This document shows, one piece after another, positions 11,756 through 22,748 of a stretch of 64,000 nt of DNA. Source of the stretch: Rheum nobile (lineage: Eukaryota; Streptophyta; Magnoliopsida; Caryophyllales; Polygonaceae); assembly GCA_027886185.1 (NCBI GenBank), contig WOAB01000619.1, forward strand, positions 5,890,001 to 5,954,000, written 5' to 3'. Numbering within the stretch: position 1 is the first letter of the stretch; every line of letters starts with the position of its first letter. The notes under the pieces are model-generated. The model was not told where the DNA came from and made no database searches. It saw nothing but the letters and a program-made list of their open reading frames with translations. Both the position numbers and the translations under genes were made by a program.

Positions 11756-13017
11756 TTAGACAATGCATAACTCAATAACTAAAAACACAAAACACGGGAA
11801 GGACCCTAATTTTCTCCAAATCGTTGCCAAATGTGTTCCTTCGCCAAACTCTGGGATTTCATATCCATGATGACTATAAGAATCTCGTTCATCTTCTACG
11901 ATTATAATATGTAGAATGATGCAAGCTCTCATTATCTTTCCAATCTTCACAAAATCCAAAGAGAGTGTCGGGTTACGAATTATTGCGAATTGAGATTGCA
12001 ACACTCCAAATGCCCTTTCCACATCTTTACGAATAGATTCTTGGTGTTGGGCAAACATCTTGGCTTTAGGGCCTTGAGGAAGCCGAATTGATTGGATAAA
12101 TGTCGCCCATGGCGGATAGATGCCATCAGTGAGATAATATCCCATGTTGTATTCATGTCCATTAACTGTGAAATTTACGTTTGGAGCTCTCCTTCGAAAA
12201 CGTCATCAAAAACAGGAGATTGATCAAGAACATTAATATCATTAGACGTACCTGGTACCCCAAAAAATGCATGCTAGAACCACATGTCGTATGATACAAC
12301 AACCTCCAAAATGATTGTTGGATGGCCATGTCCACGGGCATATTGACTTTTCCATGCAGTTGGACAATTTTGCCACCTCCAATGCATACAATCGATGCTA
12401 CCCAACATCCCAGGAAATCCACGAGACTCCCCCACGCTTAGTAGGCGTTGTGTGTCCGCTGCAGTTGAACGCCTAAGATACTCATCACCAAAAAAGGTAA
12501 TGATTCCCTGGACAAAATGCTCCAAGCTTTTCCTTGTGGTTTCTCCAGAAAGACGAAGATACTCATCACAAGCATCAGCAGCAGTTCCATAAGCCAACAT
12601 TTTAATGGCACTAGTATATTTTTATAATGCAGATATGCCAAGCCTACCCAATGCATTTGGCCTTTGTTGAAAGAACTCCATACCATTCTCCAGTCTGTTC
12701 ACAATGCGCATAAAAAGTTCCTTGCACATTCTGAACCTATGTCGGAATATATGATCTGGATAAGTTGGCTCGTCGGAGAAATAATCTTTGTAAAGTTGAT
12801 CAAAGCCTTGTTCCCTTCCTCTATCTCTGAATTTTCAGCGAGATCCCCTACGTGAACTTTCTGCTTGTGCTTTGTATTTGCGTTGTAGAGCGCATTCTTG
12901 AACTTCATTAGTCGCATCAATAGCTTCTTGTAAAAGTCTTTGGTACTCACCATCTTCAGAGCTATTGCTAGAAAGGAGAGGGTTTGAGTTTGGGGAGTTT
13001 GAAGATGAACTAGACAT
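11756..13017 (-). pseudogene. PIF/Harbinger transposase (HARBI1-like), inactivated
   Basis: From ATG at 13017 the minus strand encodes a Ser/Asn-rich start, then a helical region (EPTYPDHIFRHRFRMCKELF). The DDE_4 nuclease follows, with GSIDCMHW (first Asp), YLTDGIYPPW (second Asp) and DVERAFGVLQSQ (Glu). Order and spacing fit HARBI1-like transposases that cut at TTA-type sites. The gene is broken by in-frame stops at 12835-12837, 12622-12624 and 12274-12276 and by a frameshift near 12190. All three catalytic residues remain readable in their frames. It would work with the Myb-like ORF1 product encoded at 13721-14857. Confidence 0.85.
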
Positions 13018-13113
13018 TTTTAGAGATTGGAGATTTTGAATAAATTTGATGAGTGAATAAACCCTTGTTTATCCTCATTTATATAGATATGTAGAAAGCT
13101 ATCAAACTCCTCA

Positions 13114-13500
13114 ATAATGGTATGACATGTTATCTTGCAGAAGCAATAAATGACTTCACATGCTATCTCTGAAAAGTTGACCCATGCCAACCACTAGAAG
13201 CATCATTATTATGCTTTAGTCCAAAAATCGAAAATAACGGTATGACATGATATCTTGCAGAAGCAATAAATGGCTTCACATGCTATCTCTGAAAATTTGA
13301 CTCATGCCAACCACTAGAATCATCATTATTATACTTTAGTCCAAAAAATGAAAAATAATGGTATGACATGATATCTTGCAGAAGCAATAAATGGCTTCAC
13401 ATGCTTTTGTTTGAAAAGTTGTCCCATGCCAACCACTAGAAGCATCATTATTATTCTTTAGTCCAAAAGTCAAAAAATAATGGTATGACATGATATTTTG
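13114..13500 (+). repeat. Tandem repeat, about 118 bp unit, 3.3 copies
   Basis: Units start at about 13118, 13235 and 13355, with a partial one at 13477. Each begins aatggtatgacatg.tatct (with small variants) and contains cagaagcaataaatg and ccatgccaaccactagaa. It lies between the two Harbinger genes, where their promoters would be. Confidence 0.8.
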
Positions 13501-13720
13501 TCACATGCCATCAATTATTTGTTATCTTTTGTAGATGAAACACTCAAAAGAAGCTACAAGACTGAAACACTCAAGATCAAAACATGCATTACAATATTGA
13601 AACATGCATTACAAGATTTAAATATGCATAAACAAGATTGAAACATGCATTAGGAAAACAAAACATGCAAGGCAGAAAATAAACACTAACATCTTTCTCA
13701 AGAGTACATGGATAAAACTA

Positions 13721-14857
13721 TCACATGCCAGAGAGTTCTTTCATCAATGTTTGCTTGAGAGTTTCTACTTCCTGTCCAATATCACTTTGCCCCATCAGAA
13801 ACTGGAGCATGTCCCACTTCTGCTTGTAAACCGCTCTCTTCTCTCGCTCCATCTCCATCTTCATCTTCTTTTGTTCCATCTCCATCTCATTGTTCTTCAC
13901 CGCAGCAAAGTGAGCTTGCTTCTCCCTCTTGTGTACCTCCTTTGCCATTTCCAATTCATGCGCTCTACTTAACATGACATCTTTTTGTCTCTGCATCTCG
14001 TTAGTAAGCTCATCCTCTTTATCACAACTTGCATATGCCACTTTTTCCCCCTTTCTTCTACATGCCTTGATACCCTCTGGACGCTCCATAGTATGGCCAC
14101 TGAAAGCACTTGTCAGGGTATTTGCATTGAAGTATCACCTTCCACATCAAAAATCGATCTTTTAGAGCTTGCACTTTCGGAGCTTGGATTGTTCTGGTTG
14201 ACCTTGTTCAAACAATATTGACTCCATTTGGGCTCGTTACAAAGAGCTTTCCATGCATGCATATCAGGAAAACTCTTCCCCATATCTTCTAAATAAGTCG
14301 AATAAGCCCTAGCAACAACATCGTCCTCTGACTCCCGACTGCCTTCTACTAGCCGCTGCATAAAAGCCATTAAAGTTAGTTACACTTTTACACATTACAT
14401 GCCATCTATTCTTACAACTTTTTGTGTCTCGCTCTGGTTGGCCTAGTTCTCTATAAGTGTTCCAGTAGGTTGTAACTCGCTTCCAGAATGAGGCTGAAGT
14501 TTGGTTCGTGTTTGTTATCGCGTCCTTACTGGTGTTGATGTACCCACTGATGAAGATCAAATCTTCAGCCTCACCCCATGAGCATCTTTTGGGTTTAGTA
14601 GAGTCACTGGCAACACGACCACGTCCACGACCACGACCACGACCGCCATGCTGAGTTTCTTGGGGTGAATCGTCAAGATCTTCAGGTTGTGTGCTGAAGA
14701 TTGGGACCTCCATGGATTGAGATCCACCCACAGTTGTGGCTTCAGCTTCTGAATTTTGAGACATAATATTCGCATAATATTGCACATTAAAAGGATCATA
14801 CGGATCTAGGGACAAATCTTGAAAGTTATTTGGGTAGTTACCATGGTTTTGATTCAT
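13721..14857 (-). pseudogene. PIF/Harbinger ORF1, Myb/trihelix-like DNA-binding protein, frameshifted
   Basis: From ATG 14857 a Gln/Asn-rich N terminus leads to an arginine-glycine tract and a SANT/trihelix-like domain (CSWGEAEDLIFISGYI, SFWKRVTTYWNTYREL, KSCKNRWHVM). A No-apical-meristem-like C-terminal region follows, with a Glu/Lys/Met-rich coiled coil (EMEMEQKKMKMEMEREKR) ending at 13721. In PIF/Harbinger elements this protein binds the transposase and subterminal DNA. Frameshifts near 14339 and 14113 break the reading frame, and no intron is needed to join the parts. Confidence 0.8.
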
Positions 14858-15722
14858 GGTGAGAGATTGAGAAAAAAGAATGTGATATTTGGAAAGAGAG
14901 ATATCAGATTTTGAGAAAAGATAGGAATTAGTGGAGAATGTGTGAGTTTTGCAATGACCACTACATCTTATTTATAGGCAAATAAAAAATCCTTTACAAT
15001 TTTTCTATTTTGTGAAAATATTAATTATATATAAATAATTTTAGTTATAACTACCCTAAATTCATACATAAAATATATAACTACCCTAAATTCATACATA
15101 AAATTTATAAAGTTCTTCCACAATGTCATTTTAATGTAAAGAAATGAAATTAGTATATATTTATATTTTAAACCACCATAAATAATATTAAAATGATTAA
15201 TTTTCAATTAATGATATACAATAAAAAAAATATACCAAATATATTCAAAATGAGTGTCTATGGATAGAGAAAAATGAAACTAGAATTATTGTGTTTTTTT
15301 TAAATTTTAATGTTTAAAATTTAAAATAAACATTTTTTTTAAAAATAACGGACGGCCGGGAATAAGTCCTGACCATCCGTTGGAGCACCACACGTCGCTC
15401 ATCGGACGAGCGACGCAGCTCCAATAACAGAGCGACGCGTGGCACTCGCTTTAGTAAGTAGCTGTTTGACTGCTTACTAAAGTCGCGTCGTTTTGGCCCT
15501 TTTTGGACCAAAACGACGCATTTTGTACGTGTATGGACAAATTTTTTTTGCCCCAACCAAACGGGCCTTAAACTAACTTTAGTTTAAGCCCGCTCGGTTG
15601 GGGCTTAAAAATGAGGCTTTTGATAAGCGCCCCCCCTCCCCTCCGGGCTTTTGGAACTAATGGAATATTTAGTTAAATAATATTCCAAAAGCCCCTAGTT
15701 TAAGCCCCCATAAGGGGTGCTC

Positions 15723-16888
15723 TAGGAAAGGTTGTAAATACAAATCTACTCATATAATGGACATTCCACATTTTCAATCTAAGATCAACACATATACGGA
15801 CAATACATATCAAAACTTTTAGATATACATTTTTATTTATACTTGTTCCATTCAAATAATACCCTTCAAAGCCATAAATAAGCGTATATTACCATATTTG
15901 TGCCACATATATTTACCAGATCTTTAAGCTAATATTTATATGGTTAATCTAATATATACTTGGATTATCTCAATGTGTGAAATCAAACTAAAGATTTACT
16001 ATGAATATTGTTGTGACTTTAGTTTGATTATTTTACGATTTAGTTGGAAACATATATTACGCTAATTTTATCAAAATTGTTAAATAAACTTAAAAGATAC
16101 TAAAAAATACAACTTTATCCAAAATTTGAACACAAGACCTGTTAAAAATGCACTACTTCTTTTATATCTATTTTTATTCGTGTTAGAATTTTCTAAATTT
16201 AGGATTTATGGATTTAAAATTTTCAAAATCAAATTTTTTTATACAAATATGTTGAATTTACGCAGAGTGGTAAATAATGATGATTTTAAAAAAAATTGTA
16301 TAGTTGTTTTATCAATTTTGAGCAAAAAATCATTTTGGTTCGAATATAGGGTTTGTTTGAAATTGGAGTTGGTTGTGTAAGGCATAAGCCAGATTTAGTG
16401 TCAACAATGGTCTTTTATCTACGGCTAAAATATCTCATTTATAAGAAAAATAGAAAATCGACAGAAGTTTTTATTTGCATTATCTAAATTCAATGTGATA
16501 CAAAATTTTCTCGTTCAAGATGGACAGGGTTATGGAGTTTTTCCATTATTTTTCTAAGGTTTTATATTTGGCTTAATGATATTAGGCAAACAAAATAATT
16601 TGAACGTTTATATTTTATTTTTTGAAATTTTAACCCCACTGGAATAAAATCATACGTCCTTTTTGACTACTAGTAGTTGAAATTTTGGTAATTGCATTGG
16701 CAAAAGGGTAGACCCTTGAATTGGAACTACAACATTGTGATGAACAAAGTCATTTGATATATTCCCTAACAAAAAGAAGATTGATTTTTCGCTATCATAC
16801 TGCGATGATTCCATCCCACGTGCGCAAGGGTGAGCTTCTTCTCACAATCACAAATTACTTTTATGCTTTAGTTTTGGCTGATGCTATA
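15723..16888. other. AT-rich intergenic DNA, no gene seen
   Basis: An 84-codon frame at 16126-16380 is Phe/Leu/Lys-rich and matches nothing I recognise, and is probably chance. The region from 16640 to 16888 would be the insertion target flank of the palindromic element. Confidence 0.5.
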
Positions 16889-17891
16889 TGCCCGACAAAA
16901 TTTTCCTACTCGCACGACATTCTGTACGCTAGAAAATGGCGTACGCCATATTCTAGCGTATAAAATAAAATATGTATAAATTATAAAATTATATGTATTT
17001 TGAATTTTTTTTTTAAAATATGTATAAATCTGTACGCCAGAATATGGCGTACTCCATATTCTAGCGTACAGAATAAAATATGTATAAATTATAAGATTAT
17101 ATGTATTTTGAACTTTAAAAAAAAAAAAAGTATAAATCTGTACGCCAGAATCTGGCGTACAGATTATTAAAAAAAAACTTTTTTTTTCAAACTTTTTAAT
17201 CATGTAGAGAATTTCAATACGAGTCCGTACATATAAAATTTGCCCAAAACGGACATCGTTTGCCCCTCCAAAAGCCCAAAACACGAAGCTTTCCTACCTA
17301 TTTTTTTTATTTGGTGCCCGACATATAGCGCATTATAGTGAAATTTTTTGGTATTTTTTGAATTTTTCTATTATAATTTTGTATAAGATTTTAGTACGAG
17401 TCCGTACATATAAAATTCATTCAAAACGGATATCGTTTTCCCCTCCAAAAACGATATCCAAAACGGATATCGTTTTCTCCTCCAAAAAGCCCTCTTTTGA
17501 GTTGGGGCTTAGACGGATATCGTTTTTCCCTCCAAAAAGTCCCTCCATTAAACCCTCCTTTTGAGTTAGGGCTTAAAGATGGGGCTTAAATGGAGGCTTT
17601 TTGAGTTTAAGCGTCCATTTCAGCCCCAACTCAAAAGATGGATTTAATGGAGGGGCTTTTGATCCCAATTATATTTATATTAAATTATAATTATGTCATT
17701 ATATTAAGTTATCAAAATATCATTTATATTAAATTACTAAATATACCCTTTATATTAAATTATAAAAAATTTGAATTTATATTAAATTTCAATTACATGT
17801 TGCATTTTAGGTGAATTGAAAGAAATGAAAAAAACTGCGGGCGCGGCCTTGGAAGAACTCAGCTAAGATGCCAAGAAGCAAAGCCGCGATC
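16889..17891 (+). repeat. Left arm of the giant palindrome
   Basis: It contains three GTACGC-type blocks (16925-17170), the leader motif (aatacgagtccgtacatataaaatt) at 17216-17240 and again at about 17394-17418, a Harbinger-end-like block (17560-17790), and aagccgcgatcgtatata at the array border. Confidence 0.8.
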
Positions 17892-18857
17892 GTATATAAG
17901 TGTAACTATATGAAATATAATAAAATACTATAGTATATAACTGTAATTATGTGAAATATAATGAAATGATATAGTATATAAGTCTAAGTATACTAGATTT
18001 AATGAAATACTATAGTATATAAGTATTACTATATGAAATATAATGAAATACTATAGTATATAAGTCTAAGTATACTAGATCTAATGAAATACTATAATAT
18101 ATAAGTGTAACTATATGAAATATAATGAAATACTATGGTACATAAGTGTAACTATATGAAATATAATGAAATACTATAGTATATAAGTATAACTATACGA
18201 AATATAATGAAATACTATAGTATATAAGTGTAACTATATAAAATTTAATGAAATACTATAGTATATAAGTGTAACTATATGAAATATAATGAAATACTAT
18301 GGTATATAAGTGTAACTACATGAAATATAATGAAATACTATAGTATATAAGTGTAACTATATGAAATATAATGAAATACTATGATACATAAATGTAATTA
18401 TATGAAATATAATGAAATACTATGATACATAAGTGTAACTATATGAAATTTAATGAAATACTATGGTATATAAGTATAACTATATAAAATTTAATGAAAT
18501 ACTATAGTATATAAGTGTAACTATATGAAGTTTAATGAAATACTATAGTATATAAGTATAACTATATAAAATATAATGAAATACTATAGTATATAATGAA
18601 AATACTATAGTATATAATGAAAATACTATAGTATATAATGAAATACTATAGTATATAAGTGTAACTATATGAAATTTAATGAAATACTATAGTATATAAG
18701 TATAAGTATATGAAATACTATAGTATATAATGAAAATACTATAGTATATAAGGAAATACTATAGTATATAAGTATAACTATATGAAATACTATAGTATAT
18801 TAGTATATTCACATTAAATATAAAGGAAAACTATAGTATATAAGTATAACTATATAG
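17892..18857 (+). repeat. 41 bp satellite array, forward orientation
   Basis: About 23-24 units contain tgaaatactatagtatataa. Some units vary, with a tctaagtatactaga variant at 17980-18090, and units are shortened near 18590-18740. Confidence 0.85.
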
Positions 18858-20496
18858 TAAACTTATGTACTATAGTATTTCATTAGATCTAGTATACTTA
18901 GACTTATATACTATAGTATTTCATTACATCTAGTATACTTAGACTTATATATTATAGTATTTCATTATATTTCATATAGTTATACTTATATACTATGGTA
19001 TTTCATTATATTTCATATAGTTACACTAATATACTATAGTATTTCATTATATTTCATATAGTTACACTTATATATTATAGTATTTCATTATATACTATAG
19101 TATTTCATTATATTTCATATACTATAGTACACTTATGTACTATCGTATTTCATTAGATCTAGTATACTTAGACATATATACTATAGTATTTCATTAAATT
19201 TTATATAGTTACATTTATATACTATAGTATTTCATTATATTTCATATGGTTACACTTATGTATCATAGTATTTCATTATATTTCATATAGTTACATTTAT
19301 ATACTATAGTATTTCATTATATTTCATATAGTTACACTTATGTATCATAGTATTTCATTATATTTCATATAGTTAAACTTATGTATTATAGTATTTCATT
19401 AGATCTAGTATACTTAGACTTATATATTATAGTATTTCATTATATTTCATATAGTTATACTTATATAATATAGTATTTCATTAAATCTAGTATACTTAGA
19501 CTTATATATACTATATCATTTCATTATATTTCATGTAGTTACACTGATATACTATAGTATTTTATTATATTTCATATAGTTACACTTATGTACCATAGTA
19601 TTTCATTAAATTTTATATAGTTACATTTATATACTATATTATTTCATTATATTTCATATAGTTACACTTATGTATCATAGTATTTCATTATATTTCATAT
19701 AGTTACATTTATATACTATAGTATTTCATTAAATTTCATATAGTTACACTTATGTATCATAGTATTTCATTATATTTCATATAGTTATATTTATGTATCA
19801 TAGTATTTTATTATATTTCATATAGTTACACTTATATACTATAGTATTTCATTATATTTCATGTAGTTACACTTATGTACCATAGTATTTCATTATATTT
19901 TATATAGTTACACTTATGTACTATAGTATTTCATAAAACTTTCATATAGTTACACTTATATACTATAGTATTTCATTATATTTCATATAGTTACACTTAT
20001 ATACTATAGTATTTCATTATATTTCATATAGTTACACTTATGTACCATAGTATTTCATTATATTTCATATAGTTACACTTATGTATTATAGTATTTCATT
20101 AGATCTAGTATACTTAGACTTATATACTATAATATTTCATTATATTTCATATAGTTACACTTATATACTATAGTATTTCATTATATTTCATATAGTTACA
20201 CTTATGTACTATAGTATTTCATTATATTTCATATAGTTACACTTATGTATTATAGTATTTCATTAGATCTAGTATACTTAGACTTATATACTATAGTATT
20301 TCATTAAACCTAGTATACTTAGACTTATATATTATAGTGTTTCATTTAATCTAGTATACTTAGACTTATATACTATAGTATTTCATTAAATCTAGTATAC
20401 TTAGACTTATATACTATATCATTTCATTATATTTCACATAGTTACAGTTATATACTATAGTATTTTATTATATTTCATATAGTTACACTTATATAC
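18858..20496 (-). repeat. 41 bp satellite array, inverted orientation
   Basis: The same unit is read as its reverse complement (ttatatactatagtatttca), about 40 units, with the tctagtatacttaga variant interspersed. Orientation flips near 18857. This array is longer than the forward one, so the palindrome is asymmetric at its centre. Confidence 0.85.
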
Positions 20497-21459
20497 GATC
20501 GCGGCTTTGCTTCTTGGCATCTTAGCTGAGTTATTCCAAGGCCGCGCCCGCGATTTTTTTCCTTTCTTTCAATTCACCTAAAATGCAACATGTAATTGAA
20601 ATTTAATATAAATTCAAATTTTTTATAATTTAATATAAAATGGACGCTCAAATTTTTTATAATTTAATATAAAGGATATATTTAGTAATTTAATATAAAT
20701 TTTCCATTAAAGTCTTCTTTTGAGTTGGGGCTTAAATGGACGCTTAAACTCAAAAAGTCCCCATTTAAGCCCCATCTTTAAGCCCTAACTCAAAATATGG
20801 GTTTAATGGAGGGGCTTTTTGGAGGGGAAAACGATATCCGTCTAAGCCCCAACTCAAAAGAGGGCTTTTTGGAGGGGAAAACGATATCCGTTTTGGATAT
20901 CGTTTTTGGAGGGGAAAACGATATCCGTTTTGAATGAATTTTATATGTACGGACTCGTATTAAAATTTTATACAAAATTATAGTAGAAAAAATCAAAAAA
21001 TACCAAAAAATTTCACTATAATGCGCTATATGTCGGGCACCAAAAAAAAAAATAGGTAGGAATGCTTCGTGTTTTGGGCTTTTGGATGGGCAAACGATGT
21101 CCGTTTTGGGCGAATTTTATATGTACGGACTCGTATTGAAATTCTCTACATGATTAAAAACTTAAATTTTTTATTTTTTTTATAATCTGTACGCCAGATT
21201 CTGGCGTACAGATTTATACTTATTTTTTTTTAAAGTTCAAAATACATATAATCTTATAATTTATACATATTTTATTCTGTACGCTAGAATATGGCGTATA
21301 CCATATTCTGGCGTACAGATTTATACTTATTTTTTTAAAAAAAATTCAAAATACATATAATATTATAATTTATACATATTTTATTCTGTATGCTAGAATA
21401 TGACGTACCCATTTTCTAGCGTACAGAATGTCGTGCGAATAGGAAAATTTTGTCGGGCA
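20497..21459 (-). repeat. Right arm of the giant palindrome
   Basis: It is the reverse complement of 16889-17891, with scattered substitutions and small indels in homopolymers. Confidence 0.8.
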
Positions 21460-21538
21460 TATAGTCGCCTCGTTAGTTTTATCCCTTGAAAATGACTTCC
21501 TTCCGCAATTTCATACAATTCCCACTTCCCGAATATAT

Positions 21539-21550
21539 GCTTTCCACTTT
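21539..21550 (+). repeat. Target-site duplication at LINE 3' end
   Basis: GCTTTCCACTTT here recurs at 39205-39216, just beyond the LINE 5' end. Twelve bases fits L1-type integration. Confidence 0.6.
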
Positions 21551-21653
21551 CTTTCTTTTTTGTTATTTTTTTTTATTTTTTGATAAGGTAAAAATAGACC
21601 GGAAACCACAGACGACACGGTTTCTCAGTCTATAGCATCCTTGCGGATGATAA

Positions 21654-22748
21654 CTAAAAGCTCTCTAAATTGATTTGAATATCTTCCAAAGAACTCTGCT
21701 GCCCCAGCTTCACAATATAGTCGGCCACAACATTTGATTCTCGGAAGACATGAAAGATCTGCACTGAAGAAAACAGTTGTAAAACACAAAGGATATCATA
21801 AATTAAAATTTCAATATCCCAAGGATAGTGCTAGATCTTATTCAGGACATTTTCAATAGTAAGGTTGTCGCATTCAAGGTGAATGTTGTTAAGACCTAAT
21901 GCATAGGCTTTAACCAGAGCATTCCTGACTGCAACTGTTTCTGTTTTTAACGGGGTTGATATTCCACACTTTTCTCCAAAAATATGAATTGGTTCGCCTT
22001 TGCTATTCCGGAATATGAATCCATAGCTAGATTCACCATTAGTCTTGGTAGATCCATCTGTATTAATTTTAATAACATTATCCGGAGGTTTTTTCCATTT
22101 CTTCATTGGTCGTCTTTTGTCGTTGTTATTGTTCATTTTTTGTTTAGGCTCCTCCAGACAGTCTAGGTTCTAGGTCTTCGTTTGTTTCCAGTTATGGATT
22201 TGATTTTTAATGTAAATAGGTACATCTTTTATCAGGTCAATATCATTAGTTAGTCTCTGAAAACTTTGTTGGTTTCTATAGAACCAGATTCCCCACCAAG
22301 AGACTGTCAATTCTACAAATTGTACTCTATCAACTTTCTGTCGAATTTCCTCAATTATTTCAGAGGCTTTTTTGTTACCTATATTTAGGGTTTGAATAAT
22401 TCCATGTGTGTGATTGTTCATTTTTTCTATGGTTTTTCGTGTATGCCTACACTGGAATAACATGTGATTAGAATCTTCGTTTTGTGCATTGCATCGGACA
22501 CATCCCTGAGGAAGTGCTACTCCTTTTTCAGCTAGTATGGCTTTGGTTGGAAGTCCATTTTTCATAATTTTCCAAAGGAAATTTTTTACTTTAGGATAAG
22601 TATCCAATTTCCAGATCCAGGAGGAGTCATGCGTTGTATATCTTTTGTTTTTGTTGATCATATCCATGGCAGATTTTGTGGAAAACCAACCATTTTTACT
22701 GGCTTCCCAATACATTCTAACATGTATATCGTTTAAGGGTATTGTAGT
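21654..22748 (-). pseudogene. LINE ORF2 C-terminal part: Cys/His segment and RNase H
   Basis: Frame 22170-22748 encodes the zf-RVT segment (SSWIWKLDTYPKVKNFLWK, GCVRCNAQNEDSNHMLFQC). Frame 21831-22136 encodes the start of RNase H (INTDGSTKTNGESSYGFI and LECDNLTIENVL). The domain continues past a TAG at 21831-21833 to VFRESNVVADYIVKLG, ending at TAG 21654-21656. Plant L1s of this clade carry such a C-terminal RNase H. The upstream portion continues after the hAT insertion at 26083. Confidence 0.85.
22741..22748 (+). repeat. 8 bp target duplication of the hAT element (left)
   Basis: ATTGTAGT is repeated exactly at 26075-26082. Confidence 0.9.

Larger units (their letters stand above)
8791..15722 (-). 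mobile_element. PIF/Harbinger transposon, decayed, carrying a nested LTR element
   Basis: The left terminus starts GAGCAACCCTTATGGGG. The right terminus, reverse complemented, starts GAGCACCCCTTATGGGG, so the ends are inverted repeats. Both subterminal regions are rich in gcttaaa/tttaagcc blocks. Two minus-strand pseudogenes inside, a DDE transposase and a Myb/trihelix-type ORF1, are the standard PIF/Harbinger pair. Without the nested LTR element (8884-11403 plus one target copy) the element is about 4.4 kb, a normal autonomous size. A 3 bp TTA-type duplication is not evident (CAA left, TAG right), so the exact ends are uncertain by a few bases. Stretches 11404-11755 and 14858-15722 are non-coding element DNA. 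Confidence 0.75.
16889..21459. mobile_element. Giant foldback (palindromic) element with inverted satellite core
   Basis: The left end TGCCCGACAAAATTTTCC is matched by the exact inverse at 21442-21459. Inverted similarity continues for about 1 kb from each end (16889-17891 and 20497-21459) with few differences. Between the arms are two arrays of one 41 bp AT-rich unit in opposite orientations. The arms carry short palindromes (GTACGCCAGAATATGGCGTAC class), copies of a retroelement leader motif and a Harbinger-like end. Flanks are CTATA on the left and TATAG on the right, so a TA or ATAT duplication fits but cannot be told from chance palindromy. No transposase is encoded. The mirrored 68-codon frames (17358-17564 plus, 20790-20996 minus) look like by-products of the repeat. 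Foldback MULEs are the closest known type. Confidence 0.75.

Noticed and set aside
16126..16380. 84-codon frame
   Set aside because: It is AT-driven Phe/Leu/Lys-rich sequence, with no leader or motif.
17358..17564. 68-codon frame mirrored at 20790-20996
   Set aside because: It arises from repeats of aacggatatcgtttt in the palindrome arms. The differences between copies do not favour silent sites.
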